From positions 1 through 34,980 of the forward strand of contig CAJXUU010000017.1 in the NCBI GenBank assembly GCA_913061325.1: 34,980 nt of DNA. The letters are read 5' to 3'. This stretch comes from an uncultured Saprospirales bacterium (GTDB lineage Bacteria; Bacteroidota; Bacteroidia; Chitinophagales; Saprospiraceae). Each line of letters opens with the position of its first letter. Positions within the stretch are counted from its first letter, which is position 1. Positions 1 to 8,100 of this stretch are shown piece after piece. A program made the position numbers and the translations under genes. Below the pieces are notes generated by a model. It worked only from the letters and a program-made list of their open reading frames with translations, was not told where the DNA came from and did no database searches.

Positions 1-48
1 TCTACACTATCCTCTTCGTCGGCAGCGTCAGATGTGTATAAGAGACAG
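1..48 (+). other. Illumina Nextera adapter and i5 index (sequencing artefact)
   Basis: Bases 1-7 (TCTACAC) match the end of the P5 oligo. Bases 8-15 (TATCCTCT) match a standard Nextera i5 index (the 503 type). Bases 16-48 match the Nextera read-1 transposase adapter, and 30-48 are the 19-bp Tn5 mosaic end finishing in AAGAGACAG. This is untrimmed library sequence joined to the genome at base 49. Read in frame it creates a false start, MCIRDR, at base 32. Genome coordinates should begin at 49. Confidence 0.98.
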
Positions 49-49
49 A

Positions 50-508
50 TTCATTTTCTTTATAGCAATTTCATTTAGTAATTCATACGCTCAAGAATTA
101 ACCATGTTTCATAACTTCTTTGGATATCAATATTATCAGGATGATATTGATATTTCAAAAACAGAGGTTAATAGCTTAATGCAACAGCATGATCTCACTA
201 AAACATATTGGAATAAGTCAAAACGTCACAAAACCTATGCTTATATCGCCGTAGGAACACAGCTTACAACAGCTTATTTAGCTGTAAGGTCGATAAATAA
301 GAATAGGTTTGGTTCTCCTAGATCTGGCGCAAAGTCACTTTTAGCTGCTAGTCTAAGTTCTGGTGTTGTTGCCATTGGTTTTTTATTTTCTTCGGCTTCA
401 TTAAAGAAGAAGTCGATTCTCTGCTACAATAAACTCCAATCTCAAGAAGATTTCTTATATAATATTGGTCAAACTAAAAATGGTTTAGGCCTAGTGTTTA
501 GCTTCTGA
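50..508 (+). CDS. 5'-truncated envelope protein, unrecognised
   Basis: This is the 3' part of a gene whose true start lies off the contig; the only ATG upstream of the signal-peptide remnant (base 32) is in the sequencing adapter. The first genuine residues, FIFFIAISFSNSYA followed by Q, look like the hydrophobic core and cleavage site of a signal peptide, so little of the mature protein is missing. The rest, about 140 residues, has two moderately hydrophobic stretches, at roughly residues 65-85 and 105-125 of the open frame, and ends in NGLGLVFSF. That pattern of alternating residues with a terminal Phe is common in Bacteroidota outer-membrane strands. I do not recognise the family. A cell-envelope location is inferred from the signal-peptide remnant alone. 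Confidence 0.6.
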   Translation, partial: FIFFIAISFSNSYAQELTMFHNFFGYQYYQDDIDISKTEVNSLMQQHDLTKTYWNKSKRHKTYAYIAVGTQLTTAYLAVRSINKNRFGSPRSGAKSLLAASLSSGVVAIGFLFSSASLKKKSILCYNKLQSQEDFLYNIGQTKNGLGLVFSF

Positions 509-572
509 TACTTTTATATCAAGATAGCAGACATCATTTGATCAAAAAATCATACTATTAACATAATAAGAA

Positions 573-580
573 TACCTTTG
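573..580 (+). promoter_or_regulatory. Bacteroidota -7 promoter element
   Basis: TACCTTTG at 573-580 is an exact match to the Bacteroidota sigma-70 -7 consensus TAnnTTTG. It lies 25 bases before the ATG at 606, which leaves a short leader. No TTTG sits at the usual -33 distance; the nearest one upstream is at 537-540, about 32 bases away. The call therefore rests on the -7 box and its position. Confidence 0.5.
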
Positions 581-605
581 CACCCGAATTTGAAAAAAAG
601 TACAA

Positions 606-1052
606 ATGAGGCGTGTAAAAGAGTATAAAAAACTATTCAAAGTAGAAAAAGCGATTGACCTAAAAGAACTTAAATCTACCTATAGAGGATTAGTAAAAGA
701 ATGGCATCCTGATAAATTTCAAGATCCTGATAAAAAGGCAGAGGCAGAAGAAGAAACTGTAAAAATAATAGATGGTTATCACTTTCTAGTAAGCATAGCA
801 CCTTCAACTAAAGAAAAAAACTTCGAGGAATATACGGCAACAATAACGCAATCAAGAGTAATCGACTATCGTCATAAGAGTATGTTACTTGAAGTTTCTT
901 TTGCAGATGGTAATACCTATGAGTATTTTGGAGTTAATCATAAACTATTCCACAAATTCCATAATGCAAAGGCTATCAATAATTTTGGAAAGAGACATAT
1001 ATTCAATTCATTTCTTTATCGAAAAGCTAAGAGAACAGTTGAGATGGCTTAA
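606..1052 (+). CDS. J-domain/KTSC-domain fusion protein
   Basis: The 148-residue protein joins two small domains. Residues 5-60 resemble a DnaJ J domain: a helix, then WHPDKF with the HPD motif at 34-36 that stimulates Hsp70 ATPase, then a helix. There is no G/F linker and no zinc or substrate-binding domain. Residues 82-142 (SRVIDY, then LLEVSFADG, TYEYFGV and INNFGKRHIFNSFLYRKA) match the KTSC domain, a small domain of unknown biochemical role. No signal peptide is seen, so it should be cytoplasmic. A role as a dedicated DnaK co-chaperone, with KTSC as the targeting part, is inference. The start is the first ATG, 25 bases after a good -7 box. The gene stands alone, with repeats downstream. 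Confidence 0.75.
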   Translation: MRRVKEYKKLFKVEKAIDLKELKSTYRGLVKEWHPDKFQDPDKKAEAEEETVKIIDGYHFLVSIAPSTKEKNFEEYTATITQSRVIDYRHKSMLLEVSFADGNTYEYFGVNHKLFHKFHNAKAINNFGKRHIFNSFLYRKAKRTVEMA

Positions 1053-1450
1053 TACCGTCTTAGTATAAAAAAGTGTCTGTTGTATTTAAGTTATTGTCAC
1101 GATAGTAAGAATTGCTAACAAACTAGTAAGTGTCAGACACCTTGAAGGTGTGCAGACACTATTGAAAAATACATAGCTGAGATGTCAGACACTTTAAAGA
1201 GTGTCTGACATAATTAAGTTACAATTACGATAATAAAAATTGCCAAATGACAAAAATGTGTCAGACACCTTGGAGGTGTGCAGACACTATTGGGTAATAA
1301 AATCCATTTTTCTTATCCAATTTCAGGAAAAGTTACAATATTCTCCCCTCTTTCGACCAACGATAAATATTCAAAGACCAATCGATATCTAAAATGAAAT
1401 TATTACTTTGTGTTTTGCATTGATACAACCGAACACAACTGCTACCAACT
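1053..1450. other. Intergenic region with REP-like repeats
   Basis: This 398-base gap contains no convincing gene. Bases 1072-1292 hold the composite palindromic repeat described separately, in about one and a half copies. Bases 1300-1450 are unique AT-rich sequence upstream of the NfeD-like gene. TTACTTTG at 1403-1410 is a one-mismatch fit to the -7 consensus and may be the promoter of that operon. Confidence 0.6.
1072..1292. repeat. Composite REP-like palindromic repeat, locus 1
   Basis: Two nearly identical 35-base units lie at 1130-1164 and 1258-1292. Each begins GTGTCAGACACCTT, continues with (G/A)AGGTGTGCAGACAC and ends TATTG. Each folds into a hairpin with ACACCTT pairing AAGGTGT inside and GTGTC pairing GACAC outside, separated by a small bulge. 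Between them, 1182-1211 is a second palindrome, ATGTCAGACACTTT against AGAGTGTCTGACAT. The sequence at 1073-1130 (GTGTCTG, then TTAAGTTA, TTACGATA-like and AATTGC) is a diverged copy of 1202-1257, so a larger unit of about 130 bases is tandemly repeated. A related array lies at 27400-27694. The form resembles REP/BIME elements. Confidence 0.75.
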
Positions 1451-1963
1451 ATGCTAACTACACTATTCTATATTTCCATGATTTCGGGCGGCCTTTTGGT
1501 CATTATGTTATTACTATCATTAGTTTCAGGACTTGATCTAGATTTTGATTTTGGAGATGGTGATGATGGAGGAGGTATTCTTAAACCTACCCTAGTCTTC
1601 TTTTCTATAGGATCATATATTGTTCGAGGTTTTTTGATGGCAGAAAGTAATCCAATTCTTGCACTTATTGCAGGTATCATTTCTGGTGGTATTGCTGTAT
1701 TTATATTATCTCTAGTGTTAAAGTGGATTTTAACGCAACAGGAGAATGTAAATTGGTCAAAGGCAGATGCTTTATACCAAAAGGGAAAAACCTACCTTAA
1801 AATTCCAACAGATGGAAGTGGTCTAATACATATTGATATAAATGGTGTGACTAGAGAATTCAAAGCAAGAACAAACGACAAGTCTGAGATTCCTACTGGA
1901 ACTGAGATTCAAGTCGAAAAAATCGAAGGCGAATTTGCCATCGTAACAGCAATACTAAAATAA
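1451..1963 (+). CDS. NfeD-like membrane protein (YuaF type)
   Basis: The 170-residue protein has a membrane segment at about 4-28, an acidic glycine-rich loop (DLDFDFGDGDDGGG, 29-42), and two more hydrophobic segments at about 46-63 and 67-93. It ends in a soluble domain of about 70 residues (100-170) with the beta pattern of the NfeD OB-fold: GSGLIHIDINGVTREFKA, then GTEIQVEKIEGEFAIVTAI. It lacks the N-terminal ClpP-like protease half of long NfeD proteins, so it belongs to the short YuaF-like class. The flotillin gene follows after 36 bases, and NfeD-flotillin operons are widespread. The likely role is assisting flotillin assemblies in the inner membrane. Substrates cannot be told from sequence. 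Confidence 0.8.
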   Translation: MLTTLFYISMISGGLLVIMLLLSLVSGLDLDFDFGDGDDGGGILKPTLVFFSIGSYIVRGFLMAESNPILALIAGIISGGIAVFILSLVLKWILTQQENVNWSKADALYQKGKTYLKIPTDGSGLIHIDINGVTREFKARTNDKSEIPTGTEIQVEKIEGEFAIVTAILK

Positions 1964-1999
1964 CTATTCTATATTATAATCACGTTTTAAAACTTAACT

Positions 2000-3409
2000 A
2001 TGAGCTCAACTTTAATTCCCGTTATATTAGCTGTAATTGGCTTTGCATTATTACTTGCATTAGTAACGTTTCTGGCCAGGTATAAAAAATGTCCAAGTGA
2101 CAAGATTCTTGTTGTTTATGGAAAGACTGGTGGTGGAGCATCTGCAAAATGTTATGCAGGTGGTGCTACTTTTGTTGTACCATTTATTCAAGACTACAGA
2201 TTCCTAGACCTTACACCTCTTTCTATTGATGTAAATCTTCAGGATGCATTATCAAAGCAGAACATTAGAGTATCAGTGCCTGCACAATTCACAGTAGGTA
2301 TCTCTAATAAACCTAATTTAATGATCGCAGCGGCGGAAAGACTACTTGCTCTAGGAAGAGCGGATATCACTTCACTAGCACATGATATCATCATGGGGCA
2401 AATGAGACTGGTAATCGCCAATATGGACATTGAAGAACTGAATACTGATAGAGACAAATTCGTAGAATCTGTATATAGAAATGTAGGAGACGAATTACAC
2501 AAAATTGGTCTTGAATTGATAAACGTAAACGTTACGGATATCCAAGATGAGTCTGGTTATATTAAAGCATTAGGACAAGAAGCAGCTGCGAAAGCCATAA
2601 ATGATGCGAAAGTGAAGGTAGCAAATGAAGTAAGAACAGGAGCAATTGGTGAAGCGGAAGCAAAACAAGATCAAAGAGTAAAAGTATCAGATGCCAATTC
2701 TCGTGCTGAAATTGGGGAAGCTAAAGCGGATGCTGCTGCAATAGAAGGTAAGAACCGAAGTGCCATAAAAATAGCTGACTCTAATACTCAAAGAGAAATC
2801 CAAGTGGCAGAGATGGAAAGAGAATCTACAGCGGCCAGAAAAGTAGCCGCAGCCAAGGCCTTAGAAGAGTCTTATAAAGCAGAGGAGATTGCCGAAAGAG
2901 CAAGAGCAGAAAGAGATAAGGCACAACGATCTGCCGATGAAGTTGTAGCTGAACAAATCGAAAAAGAAAAAGCTGTAATACGTGCTCAAGCTGAAGCGGA
3001 AAGACAAAGAGAGATAGCAAAAGGAGAGGCAGATGCAATCGTATCAAAATTATCAGCACAAGCACAAGGTATGGAAGAACTTCTAACCAAGCAAGCTGAT
3101 GGATTCCAAAAACTAGTCCAAGCCGCAGGAGGAGATCCACAAAGTGCAATCAACTTCTTGATGATTGATAAACTAGCGGAATTAACCGAAATTCAAACTT
3201 CTGCTATCAAAGAATTAGACATTGACAAAGTCGTAGTTTATGATAATGGCAGCGGTAAAGGGGTATCAAATTTTGTGCAAGGTTTGTACGGTATGATGCC
3301 ACAACTGAATGATTTCTTAGCTCAAAGTGGCATGTCACTTCCAGAAGGATTGGTTAAAAAAGGAGTTGAAGCAAAAAATGAAAATAGCTCTGAAGAGTCA
3401 ACAGAATAA
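2000..3409 (+). CDS. floT: Flotillin-like SPFH-domain protein
   Basis: The 469-residue protein has an N-terminal membrane hairpin or anchor (4-26). An SPFH/band-7 domain covers about 28-200, including KILVVYGKTGGGASAKC, the proline-rich VPFIQDYRFLDLTP and LELINVNVTDI. A long Ala/Glu-rich coiled coil spans about 205-365, with repeated EA and KA steps typical of flotillins. The tail has QAQGMEELLTKQADGFQKLV and a hydrophobic/glycine C-terminus. Length and order match the YuaG/FloT family rather than stomatin or HflK/C. Flotillins form oligomeric scaffolds in ordered membrane domains. The gene is second in the operon after the NfeD-like gene, its known partner, and a hairpin terminator follows. 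Confidence 0.9.
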   Translation: MSSTLIPVILAVIGFALLLALVTFLARYKKCPSDKILVVYGKTGGGASAKCYAGGATFVVPFIQDYRFLDLTPLSIDVNLQDALSKQNIRVSVPAQFTVGISNKPNLMIAAAERLLALGRADITSLAHDIIMGQMRLVIANMDIEELNTDRDKFVESVYRNVGDELHKIGLELINVNVTDIQDESGYIKALGQEAAAKAINDAKVKVANEVRTGAIGEAEAKQDQRVKVSDANSRAEIGEAKADAAAIEGKNRSAIKIADSNTQREIQVAEMERESTAARKVAAAKALEESYKAEEIAERARAERDKAQRSADEVVAEQIEKEKAVIRAQAEAERQREIAKGEADAIVSKLSAQAQGMEELLTKQADGFQKLVQAAGGDPQSAINFLMIDKLAELTEIQTSAIKELDIDKVVVYDNGSGKGVSNFVQGLYGMMPQLNDFLAQSGMSLPEGLVKKGVEAKNENSSEESTE

Positions 3410-3443
3410 GACTCTATTTTGCAAACAGATACTAATATAATTT

Positions 3444-3485
3444 AGGCCAGCAAGGAGTAACATTTTTGCTGGTCTTTATATTTTA
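3444..3485 (+). terminator. Rho-independent terminator of the NfeD-flotillin operon
   Basis: AGGCCAGCAA (3444-3453) pairs with TTGCTGGTCT (3466-3475) to give a 10-bp stem with one G-T wobble and a 12-base loop. A T-rich tail follows. It starts 35 bases after the flotillin stop codon. Confidence 0.65.
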
Positions 3486-3556
3486 TGTTTTTGAAATCAT
3501 ATATTTTCAAAATCACTCTTTTGGATAATTCATGAATTCTAACCAGATGTAGTTTT

Positions 3557-3716
3557 ATACCTTTTCTGTTTGATAATGTCAGTTATTATTTAGTTTCTTC
3601 TTTGCGATTCTTCGTTAAAAAGCCTCGCTATAGCTAGGCTATCTCTGCGTTTTTTGCCTTGACTCACTTCGAAGAATTCAAAATCATATTCCGACATACC
3701 AAAACAGAAATGGTAT
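3557..3716. repeat. MITE-like imperfect inverted repeat (about 160 bp)
   Basis: The ends are inverted copies: ATACCTTTTCTGTTT at 3557-3571 against AAACAGAAATGGTAT at 3702-3716, with GATAATGTC and GACATACC continuing the match inward. Further in, GATTCTTCG (3606-3614) faces CGAAGAATTC (3670-3679), and the centre has AGCCTCGCTATAGC/GCTAGGCT pairing. The whole element could fold into one long hairpin. There is no coding frame. I cannot see a clear target-site duplication. Confidence 0.6.
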
Positions 3717-3743
3717 TACTCAATCAACTTTAAGTATTTCAAT

Positions 3744-4547
3744 CTACTTTTCTGGATCTTTCAAAAATTTACGATTGAGCATTTTTGTCAAAACTCCAGG
3801 AAGAAATCGTTTCAACCTTACAGCATTGACTTCGAACTTACCAAAATAGACTTCCGTTTTCTTTTTTTCTATTGCCTTTAAGATTCTCTTTGCCAAATCA
3901 TTTGCTTCAAGACCATTGGCATTTTCAGCATCTCGTTTGTTATATTTTTGACCATCACCAGCTAAAGCATTGTGTGCTATTGGCGTATTAATATACCCTG
4001 GACACACGACCAATGTATGTATTCCTTTGTGAGATGTTTCAGCTCTCATACTATCAAAAAATCCATGAAGGGCATGTTTGCTTGCAGCATATCCCGCTCT
4101 ATAAGGAGGACCTACTTTACCTGCGATAGAGCTAATTGTAACGATACTACCCTGCCCTTTTTCTATCATATGTGGTAATACAGTTTTGGTAAGTTTAACT
4201 ACTCCAAAATAATTCACTTCCATCAAACTTCGATAGACATCCATTTCAGTTTTTTCCACTGTAGATCGCTGAGATACACCAGCGTTATTTATTAAAATAT
4301 CAACTCCACCTAATTCTATGACCCTCTGAACTGCATATTCTACTTTTTGCTCATTCGTTACATCAAGTGGCATTACAACATTTTGATCTGCATTTTCGGT
4401 AAGTCTATTTGTCTGTTCAAGTCCATCTTTTGCTCTGGCAGATAATATGCATTTAGCTCCTTGATTAGAAAACTCAATCGCTAACGCTCGACCAATTCCA
4501 GAACTAGCGCCCGTTATCCAAACAATTTTATTATTAAAATATGACAT
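3744..4547 (-). CDS. Short-chain dehydrogenase/reductase
   Basis: The 267-residue classical SDR has the Rossmann cofactor motif TGASSGIG at 12-19, the NNAG motif at 87-90, and the catalytic Ser140, Tyr153 and Lys157 (SSIAG then YAASK). PGYINTP at about 183-189 is the usual loop after the active site. The Arg in SARAK (37-39), after the second strand, suggests NADP(H), but this is not certain. The basic C-terminus (KRFLPGVLTKMLNRKF) resembles DHRS7-like SDRs that associate with membranes. The substrate is unknown. The gene is divergent from the FKBP gene, with 88 bases between the chosen starts, and converges on the flotillin operon. Confidence 0.85.
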   Translation of the reverse strand: MSYFNNKIVWITGASSGIGRALAIEFSNQGAKCILSARAKDGLEQTNRLTENADQNVVMPLDVTNEQKVEYAVQRVIELGGVDILINNAGVSQRSTVEKTEMDVYRSLMEVNYFGVVKLTKTVLPHMIEKGQGSIVTISSIAGKVGPPYRAGYAASKHALHGFFDSMRAETSHKGIHTLVVCPGYINTPIAHNALAGDGQKYNKRDAENANGLEANDLAKRILKAIEKKKTEVYFGKFEVNAVRLKRFLPGVLTKMLNRKFLKDPEK

Positions 4548-4635
4548 TTATGTATTGTTTTGGAGTGTTCTTTTACTCCATATTTATAAATTTTCATTTG
4601 TAATTTTATCTTCGTACTTCAAAGAAAGAAATATA

Positions 4636-5106
4636 ATGGCAATAATAGATAAAAACATGGTTGTATCTCTACACTACATACTTAGAGAAGACGGACAAGA
4701 TGGAGAACTAATTGAAGATACATTTGGTGAAGCCCCAGTGACTTTTACTTTTGGTGTAGGTCAGATGTTACCAGGCTTTGAGGCAAACCTAAAAGGTAAA
4801 TCAGTGGGCGACAAATTCGCATTCTTATTAGCTCCAGGCGAAGCATATGGTGAAACAAAACATGATTCAGTGGTCGATATACCATTGGCTAATTTTGCGG
4901 ATGCAGATGGTAATGTTGATAAAAATGCTGTTGCAATAGGAAAACAAATAAGAATGAAAAACCAAAATGGAGAATCATTTTCAGGATTTATAAAAGAAGC
5001 AAATGATTCAACTGTTAAAGTAGACTTTAATCATCCTATGGCTGGAATAAGCTTACATTTCAGTGGTGAAATAATAGAGGTAAAAGAAGATGTGGGCATA
5101 GCATAA
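4636..5106 (+). CDS. FKBP-type peptidyl-prolyl isomerase, SlyD-like
   Basis: The 156-residue protein has the SlyD architecture: FKBP strands (VVSLHYILREDG, then FTFGVGQMLPGFEANLKGKSVGD), an insert-in-flap region at about 70-120, and the family hallmark DFNHPMAGISLHFSGEI near the C-terminus. SlyD proteins are cytoplasmic prolyl isomerases and chaperones. The His/Cys-rich metal-binding tail of the E. coli protein is absent, so a nickel role is not supported. I chose the ATG at 4636 (MAIIDKNMV), which matches family N-termini. An upstream in-frame ATG at 4555 would add 27 residues unlike the family, starting 8 bases from the divergent dehydrogenase start. Confidence 0.88.
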   Translation: MAIIDKNMVVSLHYILREDGQDGELIEDTFGEAPVTFTFGVGQMLPGFEANLKGKSVGDKFAFLLAPGEAYGETKHDSVVDIPLANFADADGNVDKNAVAIGKQIRMKNQNGESFSGFIKEANDSTVKVDFNHPMAGISLHFSGEIIEVKEDVGIA

Positions 5107-5165
5107 AAGAGATATTCTATTTCGCTAATGTTTCTTGATATTACAAATCATTTCGATAAGAAAAA

Positions 5166-8100
5166 TTAGTTAATGAGCACTATTGTTTTAATCCATCGTC
5201 CATCTATTTTCACAAAATAGTTTCCTGTAATTAGTCCTGAAATATCAATCTTCGTTTCCAAATTATTATTTATTTGCTGAGATTTTAATGCTAAACCAAG
5301 TGAATTACAAATATCAATTCTAGAAAAGGGAGTTTTAGATCTGATGTTCAGAATACCTGAAGTCGGATTTGGAAATAATTCAATATCATATTCAATGTCG
5401 GATGGGTCGTTGGTTTTTGTAGACAATTGAGCAATCCAACTTTCTGAATGATGATTATCCAAATCTGGTGAAATAAGAGAAAGATAACTACCTTGTCCAT
5501 CTGCCTCTGAAGGCCAGGGCGATTTATTATCGTAGGTTACTTGATCTAATACAATACCGTATTTTGAAGTTAGACGAATTTTTTCTCCCCCATTAGACAA
5601 TCGACCACGAGTCCATTGGAATATGGTCTTATCTGATGATGATTGAAGAGACGAATTGAGTGCAATCCTTATGGTTTCTCCTGACGTTATAATATATATA
5701 GGAAAGATAAAATCCACTGCATTAGATATTGTGTAATCTTGAATATTGATGGATTCTAAACTAGCGTTATAAATTTCAATAAACTCCGCATCAATATTCT
5801 CTAAAGGAGCATAATTAATAGCGCTAATCATCAGCAATGGTTCTGCTTGAGAATCGACAAATTTACTTCCTAAATCAATAGCCATTCCTGAATCGTTAAC
5901 ACCAGCATTTATTGCATTTGAAGTATTCAAAAGATTAAAATCATAATTACTAGGAGCAATAAATTGCGGATGACCTTCAATATTAAATTCACCTAATATT
6001 GTATCCGTATCTGAGAGATTATATGATGCATCTATATATGAATTATCGTCATATTCGATAGATTGCCCCGCTGAATTTGATAATATTGAGTTAGTTATAA
6101 ATGCTATTCCTCCACCAATACCAATATTTTTCTCAAACGCTGCAACAGGTGTTGTTACATTATAAAAGGTAGTCTGATCTATAATGGCAGAACTTTCATC
6201 TTTTATTGCTATACCTTTATCACAGTTAGCAATAGTATTATTTGTGACAAGTAAACTACTTTGTTGTCCCGCTGAAACTCCTTTATCTGTGCAATTATGA
6301 ATAAAGTTGTCCTGTATCAAAATATTTTTTGATTCTTCACCAATGTCTATTCCATCACTATTGAATCCTAAGAAATTAGTGATCTTATTTCCTTTTATAA
6401 TTCCATCAATAACTTCATCATAATCAATGGCATCTGTATCAATTTCTTTATTACCTTCAAACGTACAATTTATTACGCTTGCTGATCCATACTTTACATT
6501 TATCAAATCACCTGTCACCTTTGAATTCAACAAACTATTAGTCATATCTACATCTGAATAATAAGCTAAAATAGGATTATTAGCCACATCCACTATTGTT
6601 ATATGATCCAGTTCTATAGCTGAGTTAAAAACTGATATTGCGGCATTTTCATAGACTGGATGTGGTCCATTGGACGCACCGATAATTTCTGTCCAATTCA
6701 ATATTGATTTTGCAGTCCCATTTTTCAATATAATGCTCCCCCAATCCTCATCAGAATAAATACTAGAGAAAATAATCGGATTTGATTCAGTACCTAAGAC
6801 CTGCAAATCTCCCAGAACAGTGAGGTTAGTTTTTGATGAAAATTTAAGCTCTACACCTTCTTCTATATTTAAAGAGATACCAGAAGAAACAATTACATCT
6901 GAAGTCACTAGATATGGAGAACAATCTTTTATAAGCGTCGTGTTTTCTGAAATTACCCCTCTCAATACACAAGAATTATTAGAAATGTAGTTTGCCACCA
7001 AGGAAGAATCAGTTGAAAGATTAACTGTTATTTTAGGTTCTGTAGAAATGTACTGATTTGAGGGAGTAGTAAGCCACTTAAGTCTTAAATCAAAACTAAT
7101 ATCAGAACTTGTTTTACCAGATTGATGTACTTCTACTGCGATTATATTGATTCCTTGAATAAGTGATTCTGATAATATCAAATGTTGATAAAATGTGTAC
7201 TCTTCAGGGTTTGCAAGTGTACTTGAGGCTTGAGTCTGGCTTGAAATTACACCAGATGGCATATTATATCTTACCACTTCATGACCGTTGATATAAACTA
7301 CAGCACCATCATCTGCCAATAATTCTAATATCATTGATCCAGCATCCTCAGAAATATTGTCTATTTGGATTCTTTTTCGGAAATACGTTGTAATGAATTT
7401 TTCGTCAGGGTTTCCACCGTAAGATACTTCAGTGTTTTCATCTTGATCACCATAACCCAGTTCAGATAGTCCGTTCGACCAATTATTGTCATTAAAATCT
7501 AATGTTTTCCAATCCTGGCCTAAATCTAAACCTGAGTCTAGATACTTCCATTCTGATGGAGAGTCAATCAAAGGTTTAAATTTTGCAGTAGTCCAACCAA
7601 TGAAGTCTTCTCCAGGAGAGACAACCGCTTCTAATTCGAATGGCATATCAGGAAAATATGGGCCAGTCCATATATCATCTGGAATTTTCAATTCATTGAT
7701 AGTAACATAACTATCTGTATTCGATAGATTGATGACGTTAAGTGTAACTGGGCCAGACAATGAAAAAGTACTCTTTATGTCAGTTATTAAGTTCCCTCTT
7801 CTTTGATTGGCAAATAAACGTAACTCATCCACCTCTTCTTCCCAGTATGAGACAGATGGTAAACCGTTGCCGTAGACAGAAGTAGTTCCAGCCCATTTAT
7901 CTACATGATTAGGAATATTTGGTGCGATATAGTTTGCATATTCATTGATCTTATTAATTACTCTTGTTGGGTGATAAGTAGTATATAAATGAGTAGTAAA
8001 TTTCGATGCAAACTGTTTAGAAAAATCATCATTACCTAATAAAGCTTTAAGCGGCAATCGCGCCCAATTATAACCAGCAGGATTAACTTCTGTAGAATAG

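Larger units (their letters stand above)
3410..3743. other. Intergenic region: terminator plus inverted repeat
   Basis: This 334-base gap between the flotillin gene and the convergent dehydrogenase contains the terminator at 3444-3485 and the MITE-like inverted repeat at 3557-3716, each listed separately. The rest is AT-rich and shows no open frame with coding character. Confidence 0.6.

Noticed and set aside
32-49. ATG start giving MCIRDR at the beginning of the first gene
   Set aside because: These bases are Nextera adapter, not genome.
1072-1292. CRISPR-like array from repeated palindromes
   Set aside because: There are only two full units, the spacers are themselves similar to each other, and no cas gene is present. 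The structure fits REP/BIME elements better.
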